From: JAZKFP01 sp040386355
GTDB lineage: Bacteria > Pseudomonadota > Gammaproteobacteria > Pseudomonadales > UBA6940
Reading direction: 5' to 3'
DNA: 26,675 bases
Assembly: GCA_040386355.1 (NCBI GenBank)
Contig: JAZKFP010000204.1
Span: 1-26,675 of the forward strand
This document shows, in pieces, positions 17,469 through 25,983 of the stretch (its first letter is position 1; every line of letters begins with the position of its first letter). Position numbers and translations under genes: made by a program. The notes beneath the pieces are model-generated. The model searched no databases. It had not been told where the DNA came from and saw nothing but the letters and a program-made list of their open reading frames with translations.

Positions 17469-19628
17469 ATGACGGTCCCTACCGCTCTAGCAGAGAGTTC
17501 TTTCTCTTCCGGCGGCATTGACTTTAGTCCTTTAATGCGCCGTCTTGATTACCTTGCTCAAGAAAAACAAACATTAGTTCTTAAAGCATGTCGTTTTGCT
17601 GAGCAAGCGCACGACGGACAATATCGTCGAAGTGGTGAAGCGTATATTTATCATCCTCTTGCAGTAGCTTCCATTCTTGCCGATATGCATCTGGATCACC
17701 AAAGCATTATCGCTGCAGTTTTACACGATGTGATTGAAGATACTTCTGTTACTAAAACTCATATTCGAAAAGAATTTGGCCGACCGGTTGCTGAGTTAGT
17801 GGATGGTGTAAGTAAAATTTCTGCTATTCAATTTGAATCTCGTGCTGTGGCACAAGCAGAAAACTTTCGCAAAATGGTATTGGCGATGTCGCGCGATATT
17901 CGTGTGATTTTAGTCAAGCTCGCCGATCGTTTACACAATATGCGTACACTTGGAGTTTTGCCGCGGGCTAAACGTCAACGTATTGCCGCTGAAACGTTAG
18001 AAATTTATGCACCTATTGCCAATCGATTAGGTATTGAAAATTTTCGTACCGAATTTGAAAATCTTGGTTTTTCTATTCTGCATCCATTTCGTTATGAACG
18101 ATTAAAGCGTGCAATTGATCAATCGGTTGGTCATCAAAAAAGTATATTTAGTGAAATTGAGTTAACGCTACGCAAACGTTTAAGTGTATTAGGTTCTCCA
18201 GTCCGTATTATCAGTCGCGAAAAACATGTGTATAGCGTATATCGCAAAATGAAAGAGCAACGAAAACCATTTCGCCAAATTATGGATTTAATTGGTTTTC
18301 GAATTGTAGTTTCTGATTTAGACAGTTGTTATCGTGTTTTAGGATTAGCTCATAATTTATTCAAACCGGTTCCAGGTCGCTTTAAAGATTATATTGCGAT
18401 TCCAAAAACCAATGGTTATCAAGCTTTACACACTACATTAAAAGGCCAAACCGGCAAGCCATTAGAAATTCAAATTCGTACTGAAGAAATGGATGCGCTT
18501 GCAGAAAATGGTATCGCAGCTCACTGGTCTTATAAAATCGGTGGAATTATTTCGGGTGGAACCGCGCATCGTCGTGCGCAGGATTGGTTGTCCAGTTTAT
18601 TAGAAATTCAAGAACAAGCCGGTAATTCATTAGAATTTATTGAGCACGTTAAAGTTGATTTATTTCCTCACGAAACCTATGTGTTTACTCCAAAAGGAAA
18701 TATTTTAGAATTACCTGCGGGTGCAACGCCGGTTGATTTTGCGTATATGGTTCACACCGATATTGGACACAGTTGTATTGCCGCACGAGTTGATCATCGA
18801 CTCGTGCCGTTAAGTTTTCCGCTGCAAAGTGGGCAAACGGTGGAAATTATTACCAGCTCTGTACCAGCACCAAATCCTGCATGGCTAACATTTACGGTTA
18901 CGAGTAAAGCAAAATCTAGTATCCGTCATTTTCTAAAAAATCAAAAGCAGTCTGAATCTGTCTCTTTAGGTAAAAGATTATTAGCACGTTCTCTAAGTGC
19001 ATATGAATTGACCATTGATCAAATTTCCAAAGAAATGTGGGAAAAATTATTTATTTTAGTGCAGTGCGAAAATCAAGATCATTTATTTCAAGAAATTGGT
19101 TTAGGTAATCGTATGGCGCCGATTATTGCATTTCAATTAATTCCACAAGATCGCCATCAAGACGATTTAGGACGTCTTGCTACGCCACTAACCATTCGTG
19201 GTACCGAAGGAATGGTTGTACATTACGCAAAATGCTGTTATCCCATTCCGGGAGATCAAATTTTAGGGCATTTAAGTGCAGGTAAAGGTGTGATTATTCA
19301 CACATCTCACTGTTTGGTAGCGCAAGGAGAAGTTCAAGATGAAGCTATTTTAAGTTTGCCTGTAGACTGGTCTACACAAGCAAGCTGTGATTTTATGGCA
19401 TCAATAGTGTTGCAAATGGAAAATAAACGTGGTGCTCTAGCACAAATAGCAACTATCATCGCGCAGTGCGAATCCAACATCGAAAATATTCGAATGGATG
19501 ATATTGATCCAACAATGACACGTGTGACAATCGATTTAGCGGTAAAAGATCGTATTCACTTAGCACGAATTATGAAACGATTGCGCACCGCTGGTGTAGT
19601 TCATAAAATGGTTCGGCAAAAAGGATAA
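17469..19628 (+). CDS. spoT: Bifunctional (p)ppGpp synthetase/hydrolase SpoT
   Basis: A 719-residue RelA/SpoT homologue. The N-terminal HD hydrolase domain is intact: His48 in AHDGQ, His62 in YHPLAV, HDVIED at 86-91 and Asp153 in LADRLHNMRT, so ppGpp hydrolysis is expected. The synthetase domain (about 241-356) keeps SREKHVYSVYRKM, DLIGFRIVV, RFKDYIAIPKTNGYQALHT and EIQIRTEEMD. RFKD (304-307) is the basic signature of bifunctional enzymes, unlike the acidic one of RelA. A TGS domain follows (about 395-455, FTPKGNILELPAGATPVDFAY) and a C-terminal ACT domain (about 645-715). The enzyme sets the alarmone level in response to carbon, fatty-acid and other starvation. It is probably co-transcribed with rpoZ. 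No relA is present in this window. Confidence 0.97.
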   Translation: MTVPTALAESSFSSGGIDFSPLMRRLDYLAQEKQTLVLKACRFAEQAHDGQYRRSGEAYIYHPLAVASILADMHLDHQSIIAAVLHDVIEDTSVTKTHIRKEFGRPVAELVDGVSKISAIQFESRAVAQAENFRKMVLAMSRDIRVILVKLADRLHNMRTLGVLPRAKRQRIAAETLEIYAPIANRLGIENFRTEFENLGFSILHPFRYERLKRAIDQSVGHQKSIFSEIELTLRKRLSVLGSPVRIISREKHVYSVYRKMKEQRKPFRQIMDLIGFRIVVSDLDSCYRVLGLAHNLFKPVPGRFKDYIAIPKTNGYQALHTTLKGQTGKPLEIQIRTEEMDALAENGIAAHWSYKIGGIISGGTAHRRAQDWLSSLLEIQEQAGNSLEFIEHVKVDLFPHETYVFTPKGNILELPAGATPVDFAYMVHTDIGHSCIAARVDHRLVPLSFPLQSGQTVEIITSSVPAPNPAWLTFTVTSKAKSSIRHFLKNQKQSESVSLGKRLLARSLSAYELTIDQISKEMWEKLFILVQCENQDHLFQEIGLGNRMAPIIAFQLIPQDRHQDDLGRLATPLTIRGTEGMVVHYAKCCYPIPGDQILGHLSAGKGVIIHTSHCLVAQGEVQDEAILSLPVDWSTQASCDFMASIVLQMENKRGALAQIATIIAQCESNIENIRMDDIDPTMTRVTIDLAVKDRIHLARIMKRLRTAGVVHKMVRQKG

Positions 19629-19788
19629 CCTGATTTTGAAAAAGTGCATGCAAAACGAATTGTCTGCCATATTGTCTTTAAAATTAAAATCTTAGATTGC
19701 TCTTCTTACATTCTGTTGCAACTCCCATTACGAAAACTCAACAAATACGTTTATTTCTTTTTCAAGTTTTAAATTGGATACATTTTTC

Positions 19789-20205
19789 ATGTCAATTTCT
19801 TCGCAATCAACAGCTAAACAACGCAGCGCAATTTCTACAGCCAACGCTCCACAAGCAATAGGCACCTATTCACAGGCTATTCGCAGCGGTGATTTATTGT
19901 TTATTTCTGGACAAATACCACTTAATCCAAAAACCGGTGTCTTAATTGAATCCACCATTGAAGAAGAAATTGATCAAGTTTTAGAAAATTTAAAAGCAGT
20001 TGCAACGGCTGCTGAAACTAATTTAAGTCGAGCAGTAAAGATTACGGTTTTTCTTACTGATTTAAAGGATTTTGCCGCAGTAAATAAAAAAATGGCAGCG
20101 TGTTTTAGTGAGCCGTATCCGGCACGTGCTGCAGTTCAAGTATCTGCTTTACCGAAAGGGGCCCGTGTCGAAATGGATGCGATTGTTGCGTATGGTTCAG
20201 AGTGA
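19789..20205 (+). CDS. ridA: Reactive intermediate/imine deaminase RidA
   Basis: A 138-residue YjgF/YER057c/UK114 family protein that hydrolyses reactive enamine/imine intermediates from PLP enzymes such as threonine dehydratase. Family blocks: GTYSQAIRSGDLLFISGQIP, the substrate-binding Arg113 in PYPARAAVQV and Glu128 in ARVEMDAIVAY, each about eight residues later than in E. coli (Arg105, Glu120) because of a longer N-terminus. The ATG at 19789 is preferred to an in-frame TTG at 19774; neither has a strong Shine-Dalgarno. The stop lies eight bases before the gcvT ATG, so the two are likely co-transcribed; both act near amino-acid and PLP-enzyme metabolism. Confidence 0.93.
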   Translation: MSISSQSTAKQRSAISTANAPQAIGTYSQAIRSGDLLFISGQIPLNPKTGVLIESTIEEEIDQVLENLKAVATAAETNLSRAVKITVFLTDLKDFAAVNKKMAACFSEPYPARAAVQVSALPKGARVEMDAIVAYGSE

Positions 20206-20213
20206 TTTTTATT

Positions 20214-21422
20214 ATGAATAAAACTGCTTTATTTGACCACCATCAAACTGCAAAAGCTCGCATTGTTCCATTTGCTGGATGGGAAATGCCTTTGCACTAT
20301 GGATCCCAAGTACAAGAACATCACTTTATCCGACAAGCGGTTGGTATGTTTGATGTTTCGCACATGATGAATACAGATATTTCTGGATCGGGTGCAGAAG
20401 ATTTTTTATTAAAAATGTTAGTGAGCGATATTCGAACCATAATTCCAGGTTTTGGTATGTATTCATTATTGCTTAATCATGATGGCGGCGTTATCGATGA
20501 CGTTATTGTTTATCGTCTGGAGCACGCTTTTCGATTAGTAAGTAATGCCGGTACACGTGAAAAAGTATTGGCTTGGTTACAAAAAAATCAAACCGATAAT
20601 GTCGTTATTAAAGTGCGCAACGACGTTAGCATGTTAGCTTTGCAGGGTCCAAAAGCCGCACATATTTTAAAACAGTTACCTACTTTTCCGTGGTTAGAAC
20701 CAGCGGCTCGTTTACGTCGTTTTGGTTTTTTTTGTGGTGAAATAAAAGGTCGTGCAGTTATTGTTGCGCGTACCGGTTATACCGGCGAAGACGGTTTTGA
20801 AATCATAGCGAGTCATGAATTAATTACTTCATTATGGAATAAATTTTTATCGTTAGATGTAAAGCCATGTGGACTTGGAGCACGTGATACGTTGCGTTTA
20901 GAAGCCGGATTAAATCTTTATGGTTCGGACATGGATGAATCAACTCGACCCGAAGAATCGCGTTTAGCTTGGACTATAAAAAACACCCAAGATCGAGTAT
21001 TTATTGGTCAGGAAGCATTATTAGAACCGCCGGCGATTCAGCGACGTTTAATTGGATTAATCGTTAAAGATCGAGTGATTCCGCGCGCAGGTCAAGAAAT
21101 TAGTGGTTTTTATAATGATCGATTATTGCGTCACGGTGTAATTACTAGCGGTACATTTTCACCAAGTTTAAAACACGGAATTGCTTTAGCGCGTGTTTCT
21201 TGGGTAAGTGACGATAATAACGCGAATGAATCATCATTTATGCGACCGGATTTAAGTTTAATAGTAAACAGTAATGTGCCTGTAAATCGCAATAATAATA
21301 ATTCGGTTCATGAGCCTGCGAATAATGTTTTGGATTGGAAAATTCAAATTCGTGGCCAGTGGGTGGATGCGCAGTATGCGATGCCGCCGTTTTATCGACG
21401 TGATATACCTTCCGCAAAATGA
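20214..21422 (+). CDS. gcvT: Glycine cleavage system T protein (aminomethyltransferase)
   Basis: Transfers the aminomethyl group of the lipoyl-H protein to tetrahydrofolate, releasing ammonia and 5,10-methylene-THF. Motifs: FAGWEMPLHYGSQ, HHFIRQAVGMFDVSHM, GGVIDDVIVYRL, ARTGYTGEDGFEI, CGLGARDTLRLEAGLNLYG and SGTFSPSLKHGIALARV. It is 402 residues against 364 in E. coli. The excess is an Asn/Ser-rich stretch of about 43 residues inserted after IALARV (about 21201-21330) before the final strand IQIRGQWVDA. The ATG at 20214 is chosen; an in-frame GTG at 20202 overlaps ridA. gcvH and gcvP are not in the window. The gene converges on the acetyltransferase gene across a palindromic repeat. Confidence 0.96.
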   Translation: MNKTALFDHHQTAKARIVPFAGWEMPLHYGSQVQEHHFIRQAVGMFDVSHMMNTDISGSGAEDFLLKMLVSDIRTIIPGFGMYSLLLNHDGGVIDDVIVYRLEHAFRLVSNAGTREKVLAWLQKNQTDNVVIKVRNDVSMLALQGPKAAHILKQLPTFPWLEPAARLRRFGFFCGEIKGRAVIVARTGYTGEDGFEIIASHELITSLWNKFLSLDVKPCGLGARDTLRLEAGLNLYGSDMDESTRPEESRLAWTIKNTQDRVFIGQEALLEPPAIQRRLIGLIVKDRVIPRAGQEISGFYNDRLLRHGVITSGTFSPSLKHGIALARVSWVSDDNNANESSFMRPDLSLIVNSNVPVNRNNNNSVHEPANNVLDWKIQIRGQWVDAQYAMPPFYRRDIPSAK

Positions 21423-21486
21423 TTTTCCAGCAATATGCTGTTCGCAAGGCATTTAGTGCGACGCTTACTGGCCTGCTCATTAATTC

Positions 21487-21577
21487 CGGCGTCATTCCCG
21501 CGAAGGCGGGAATCCAGACAAGATGAAATCTAAAAGAACCCGTCACCTAGATTCCCGCCTTCGCGGGAATGACGCCG
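21487..21577. repeat. Paired palindromic dispersed repeat (TTCCCGC-type), likely bidirectional terminator
   Basis: Perfect 28-bp inverted arms (21487-21514 and 21550-21577) separated by 35 bases. Each arm is itself a hairpin, TTCCCGC-GAAG-GCGGGAA. This GTCATTCCCGCGAAGGCGGG-type motif is a widely dispersed repeat in many proteobacterial genomes; when translated it gives the familiar spurious WIPAFAGMT peptide. It lies between the convergent gcvT and acetyltransferase genes and, with TTTATTTTTC after it, could terminate both. Confidence 0.85.
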
Positions 21578-21644
21578 TTAAAGATTAATGTTTATTTTTC
21601 TAAACTTTTATTTTGCTGATGAAAATAATCATTTTTGTTTGCAA

Positions 21645-22865
21645 TTACATCACTTCAATCGCCATAGCGGTTGCTTCACCACCACCAATACATAACGCAG
21701 CAACACCACGTTTTTTATTTAATCGACGTAATGCATAAATCAACGACACCAATAATCGTGATCCGGTTGAACCAACAGGATGCCCTAATGCGCAAGCACC
21801 GCCATGAATATTTACTTTGGAATGATCCAAATTAAATTCACGAACCGGCATCATTGCAACCATCGCAAAAGCTTCATTGATTTCAAATAAATCAATTGAG
21901 TCGACACTCCAACCCGTTTTTTCAAATAATTTTCGAAGTGCACCAACGGGGGCGCAGGTAAATTCGGATGGATGTTGCGATTGACTGGTATGCGCAATAA
22001 TTTTTGCTAAAGGTTTCACGCCACGTCGCTCTGCTTCTGACGCGCGCATAATAATTAATGCAGACGCACCATCGGAAATAGAACTTGCATTGGCCGCTGT
22101 GATGGTTCCGTCTTTTGCAAATGCAGGTTTTAAAGAATGAATTTTTTCTTCTTTTGCTTTACCAGGTTGTTCATCGACACTAACCACAACGGTACCGCTA
22201 CGAGTTTCAACACTGATGGGAATAATTTCGTCTTTAAAATACCCTTCTTGAATAGCAGTTTTTGCACGACGTAATGATTCAATTGCAAAATTATCCATAT
22301 CTTCACGCGAAATGGATTGTTGATTTGCAGTGTCTTGCGCAAACGATCCCATTAAGCGACCGGTCTCTGCATCTTCTAATCCATCAAAAAACATATGATC
22401 TTTAATTTCGCCATGACCCATGCGAAATCCTGCACGTGCTTTTTGCAATAAATACGGTGCGAGTGACATATTTTCCATTCCACCGGCGACTGCAATTTGA
22501 CTGCTGCCAGCCAAAATTCCGTCGTGAGCAAGCATTACTGCCTTCATTCCGCTGCCGCATAATTTATTAACCGTGACACAGGCCACAGAATTCGGTAAAT
22601 TCGCGCGCAGCGCAGCTTGACGAGCAGGTCCTTGTTTTAATCCAGCGGATAAAACATTTCCCATAACTACATCATCGATGTCGTTTGCTTTTAATCCGGC
22701 GCGTTCAACCGCTGCTCGAATTACTGCTGCACCCAAGTCAGTTGCAGTAACGGTTGAAAGATCGCCTTGAAATCCACCCATAGGTGTACGAACGGCGCTA
22801 ACGATCACAATAGGATCGTTTGAATTATTTAAAGAAGTATTTTGCGACGAGGTATTTTGCGACAT
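21645..22865 (-). CDS. atoB: Acetyl-CoA acetyltransferase (thiolase)
   Basis: A 406-residue thiolase that condenses two acetyl-CoA to acetoacetyl-CoA, or the reverse. The nucleophile Cys103 is in NKLCGSGMKAV, the catalytic His362 in GGACALGHPVGSTGSR and the second Cys392 in CIGGGEATA; NEAFA and the VRTPMGGFQG N-terminus are also present. Length and motifs fit the biosynthetic/degradative acetoacetyl-CoA thiolases (AtoB/PhaA) better than FadA; the precise subclass is not certain. The ATG at 22865 is chosen because GAGG lies five bases upstream; an in-frame upstream Met at 22892 has no such site. The N-terminus carries a short SQNTS duplication before the conserved fold. The gene is divergent from the pnt operon across 225 bp. 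Confidence 0.93.
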   Translation of the reverse strand: MSQNTSSQNTSLNNSNDPIVIVSAVRTPMGGFQGDLSTVTATDLGAAVIRAAVERAGLKANDIDDVVMGNVLSAGLKQGPARQAALRANLPNSVACVTVNKLCGSGMKAVMLAHDGILAGSSQIAVAGGMENMSLAPYLLQKARAGFRMGHGEIKDHMFFDGLEDAETGRLMGSFAQDTANQQSISREDMDNFAIESLRRAKTAIQEGYFKDEIIPISVETRSGTVVVSVDEQPGKAKEEKIHSLKPAFAKDGTITAANASSISDGASALIIMRASEAERRGVKPLAKIIAHTSQSQHPSEFTCAPVGALRKLFEKTGWSVDSIDLFEINEAFAMVAMMPVREFNLDHSKVNIHGGACALGHPVGSTGSRLLVSLIYALRRLNKKRGVAALCIGGGEATAMAIEVM

Positions 22866-23090
22866 AGACGCCTCATGAATTAATTTGAGCACAGAATAAA
22901 ATGGTAAGGCAGCATGACATAAAACTGCCTGAATCTGAATGGTTCGCCTAATTCAATTTTGTAAGAAATGCATTTATGTATTTCATGTCGCGCAAAAAAA
23001 TAGTAAAAAGAGCACCGCTATTTTCACAAGCGTCCAGAGAAGCCTGCACAGCAATCTGCGTTAAGTTCCTACAGCCTGAGGAGGCAATTC

Positions 23091-24206
23091 ATGCTCATAG
23101 GGGTACCGCTCGAAACAGCGGCCGGAGAAACACGTGTGGCCGTTACGCCAGAAACTGCGAAAAAATTAAAAGCGCAGGGCCACGTTATAAAAATTCAATC
23201 CGGTGCTGGTATCGCTGCCAGTGTCACTGACGAAGCTTATATTGCCGCGGGCGCAGAAATTACTGACTCCGCTGGTGCGCTCGGATGCGATTTAGTTTTA
23301 AAAGTTCGAGCGCCTCAAGAAAATGAATTAACGCTGATGAAAAAAAATGCGGCATTAGTTGGAATGTTAAATCCATTTGATGAAGAAGGTTTGCAACGCA
23401 TAGCCGTAGCCGGATTAACAAGCTTTGCATTGGAAGCCGCGCCTCGAACGACGCGTGCGCAAAGTATGGATGTATTAAGTTCGCAAGCAAATATTGCAGG
23501 ATATAAAGCGGTAATGATTGCAGCTAACGCGTATCAACGATTTTTCCCCATGTTAATGACAGCAGCCGGAACGGTAAAAGCCGCGCGCGTTGTTGTGCTC
23601 GGAGTTGGTGTTGCGGGTTTACAAGCAATCGCTACCGCAAAACGTTTAGGTGCAGTCATTGAAGCAAGTGACGTACGTCCAAGCGTAAAAGAACAAGTTG
23701 AATCATTAGGCGCAAAATTTATTGAAGTGTCGTTTGAAACCGACGAAGAAAAAGAAGCTGCAGAAGGTGTCGGTGGTTACGCCCGTCCAATGCCACAAAG
23801 TTGGTTAGATCGACAAAAAATCGAAGTTGCAAAACGTGTTGCGCAAGCGGATATCGTTATAACCACTGCATTAATTCCAGGTCGACCTGCACCAGTCCTC
23901 GTTTCGGAAGATATGGTGAAAGCTATGAAACCAGGTAGTGTCATTGTCGATTTAGCTGCAGCACAAGGTGGAAATTGCCCACTAACTGAAAAAGATACGA
24001 CCGTTGTTAAACATGGCGTGACATTAATTGGTGAAACGAATTTACCAGCGATGGTTGGCGCAGATGCATCGGCATTGTACGCGCGTAATGTGTTGGATTT
24101 TCTCAAACTCGTTATTACTAAAGAAGGCAATTTTAATCTGCCGCTTGATGATGACATCGTTACTGCATGCTTAATGACTCACGCTGGTGAAATAAAGCGT
24201 AAATAA
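23091..24206 (+). CDS. pntAA: NAD(P) transhydrogenase subunit alpha part 1 (NAD-binding)
   Basis: A 371-residue soluble domain I of proton-translocating transhydrogenase, which binds NAD(H). It opens with IGVPLETAAGETRVAVTPET, like alanine dehydrogenase, and has the Rossmann motif GVGVAGLQAIATAKRLGA near residue 170, then SDVRPSVKEQVESLGAKF, the mobile-loop region, and AAAQGGNCPLTEKDTTV and GETNLPAMVGADAS. It stops at HAGEIKRK without the membrane helices that E. coli PntA carries, because these are a separate gene. GAGGAGG eight bases before the ATG is a near-perfect Shine-Dalgarno and fixes the start. It is the first gene of a three-gene operon. Confidence 0.96.
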   Translation: MLIGVPLETAAGETRVAVTPETAKKLKAQGHVIKIQSGAGIAASVTDEAYIAAGAEITDSAGALGCDLVLKVRAPQENELTLMKKNAALVGMLNPFDEEGLQRIAVAGLTSFALEAAPRTTRAQSMDVLSSQANIAGYKAVMIAANAYQRFFPMLMTAAGTVKAARVVVLGVGVAGLQAIATAKRLGAVIEASDVRPSVKEQVESLGAKFIEVSFETDEEKEAAEGVGGYARPMPQSWLDRQKIEVAKRVAQADIVITTALIPGRPAPVLVSEDMVKAMKPGSVIVDLAAAQGGNCPLTEKDTTVVKHGVTLIGETNLPAMVGADASALYARNVLDFLKLVITKEGNFNLPLDDDIVTACLMTHAGEIKRK

Positions 24207-24234
24207 TAAAAGCGCAAAACATAGGAAAAACACG

Positions 24235-24543
24235 ATGGATATTTTATCTCATACCATTACTAATTTAATTATTTTTGTGCTTGCTATTTATGTTGGCTAC
24301 CACGTTGTGTGGACCGTCACCCCTGCACTTCACACACCCTTAATGGCGGTAACCAATGCAATTTCTGCAATTGTTATTGTCGGCGCAATGCTTGCTGCAG
24401 CATTAACAGAAACCAATTTGGGTAAAACCATGGGCGTACTTGCTGTTGCGCTCGCCGCTGTAAACGTGTTTGGCGGATTTTTAGTAACTCGCCGCATGTT
24501 AGAAATGTTTAAAAAGAAAAATAAAAAACTGGAGACCAAATAA
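24235..24543 (+). CDS. pntAB: NAD(P) transhydrogenase subunit alpha part 2 (membrane)
   Basis: A 102-residue inner-membrane protein with three to four hydrophobic helices: LIIFVLAIYVGYHVVW, the HTPLMAVTNAISAIVIVGAML segment, and VLAVALAAVNVFGGF. HTPLMAVTNAISAIV is the hallmark of the transhydrogenase alpha membrane part. Together with the PntB helices it forms the proton channel. The stop TAA overlaps the pntB ATG by one base (TAATG), so translation is coupled. It is 28 bp downstream of pntAA. Confidence 0.95.
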   Translation: MDILSHTITNLIIFVLAIYVGYHVVWTVTPALHTPLMAVTNAISAIVIVGAMLAAALTETNLGKTMGVLAVALAAVNVFGGFLVTRRMLEMFKKKNKKLETK

Positions 24544-25979
24544 TGAGCATTAATATCGTCACTTTGCTGTATCTGGTCGCCAGCGTTTGTTTTATTCAAG
24601 CACTTAAAGGTTTAAGTCATCCAACAACATCCATTCGTGGAAATATGTTTGGTATGGCAGGTATGGCAATAGCTGTTATCACAACAGCTGCGTTGATTTT
24701 TAAAATGGCTGAGCAAATGGATCAGTCCGGCGTTGAAGGCATGGGATATGTTTTAGTTGGCTTATTACTTGGCGGAAGTGTCGGCGCGCTTATGGCGAAT
24801 CGTGTTGAAATGACAAAAATGCCTGAGCTTGTTGCATTTATGCACAGCATGATTGGTATGGCTGCCGTATTTATTGCGATCGCTGCAGTTGTTGAACCTT
24901 GGGCTTTTGGAATCACTGAAAAAAATGGATTAATTCCTTACGGCAATCGATTTGAATTGGCACTTGGCGCAGCAATCGGAGCGATTACATTTAGTGGATC
25001 TGTGATTGCGTTTGGAAAATTATCTGGCAAATATAAATTTCGACTATTTAAAGGTGCGCCAGTTATTTTTAAAGGCCAACATTTTTTAAATCTTATCTTA
25101 GGTTTGGCAACCGTATTTTTAATTGCTGCCTACACCATGACTGAAGCAAAAATTGATTTCGCAATTTTATTAGCATTGGCATTTGTGTTGGGCATATTAA
25201 TTATTATTCCAATTGGCGGTGCGGATATGCCAGTTGTTGTATCAATGCTTAACAGTTATTCCGGTTGGGCTGCTGCAGGTATTGGATTCTCATTAAATAA
25301 TTCGATGTTAATTATTGCCGGTTCATTGGTGGGAAGCTCAGGTGCAATTCTGAGCTACATCATGTGTAAAGCAATGAACCGTTCGTTTTTCAACGTTATT
25401 TTAGGTGGATTTGGTGGTGATGCAACTGCAGCCGTGCAAGGATCACAAGAGCAACGTAGCGTTAAAAGTGGAAGTGCAGACGATGCAGCTTTTATTTTAG
25501 GAAATGCAGAAACTGTAGTAATTGTTCCAGGTTATGGACTTGCTGTTGCACGTGCGCAACACGCGGTAAAAGAACTCGCAACCAAGCTTATTGAAAACGG
25601 AATTAATGTTAAATACGCGATTCATCCGGTAGCCGGACGTATGCCTGGACATATGAATGTTTTATTAGCAGAAGCTGAAGTTCCATACGATCAAGTTTTC
25701 GAAATGGAAGATATTAATTCTGAATTTGGCCAAGCTGACGTTGCAATTATTTTAGGTGCCAACGATGTTGTGAATCCGGCAGCCCATGTGAAAGGCAGCC
25801 CCATTTATGGAATGCCAATTCTGGAAGCGTACAAAGCAAAAACGGTGATCGTGAATAAACGATCTATGGCTGCGGGTTACGCTGGATTGGATAATGAACT
25901 TTTTTACATGGACAAAACCATGATGGTATTCGGTGACGCCAAAAAAGTCGTTGAAGACATGGTTAAAGCAATTGAATAA
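24543..25979 (+). CDS. pntB: NAD(P) transhydrogenase subunit beta
   Basis: A 478-residue protein. About the first 270 residues form membrane helices (for example IVTLLYLVASVCFIQAL and FLNLILGLATVFLIAAYTM) that, with PntAB, carry protons. The C-terminal domain III (about 295-478) binds NADP(H): VIVPGYGLAVARAQHAV, YAIHPVAGRMPGHMNVLLAE, GANDVVNPAA, GMPILEAYKAKTVIVNKRSM and AAGYAGLDN. The enzyme uses the proton gradient to reduce NADP+ with NADH. GGAG is placed about ten bases before the ATG. It ends only four bases from the convergent gene at 25984. Confidence 0.97.
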   Translation: MSINIVTLLYLVASVCFIQALKGLSHPTTSIRGNMFGMAGMAIAVITTAALIFKMAEQMDQSGVEGMGYVLVGLLLGGSVGALMANRVEMTKMPELVAFMHSMIGMAAVFIAIAAVVEPWAFGITEKNGLIPYGNRFELALGAAIGAITFSGSVIAFGKLSGKYKFRLFKGAPVIFKGQHFLNLILGLATVFLIAAYTMTEAKIDFAILLALAFVLGILIIIPIGGADMPVVVSMLNSYSGWAAAGIGFSLNNSMLIIAGSLVGSSGAILSYIMCKAMNRSFFNVILGGFGGDATAAVQGSQEQRSVKSGSADDAAFILGNAETVVIVPGYGLAVARAQHAVKELATKLIENGINVKYAIHPVAGRMPGHMNVLLAEAEVPYDQVFEMEDINSEFGQADVAIILGANDVVNPAAHVKGSPIYGMPILEAYKAKTVIVNKRSMAAGYAGLDNELFYMDKTMMVFGDAKKVVEDMVKAIE

Positions 25980-25983
25980 TAAA

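Noticed and set aside
21238..21546. Minus-strand open frame containing WIPAFAGMT
   Set aside because: It is the translation of the dispersed palindromic repeat running into the antisense of gcvT, a well-known spurious peptide.
22976..23230. 84-codon open frame before and overlapping pntA
   Set aside because: It overlaps the start of pntAA in another frame; the strong GAGGAGG site serves pntAA, and the peptide has no recognisable features.
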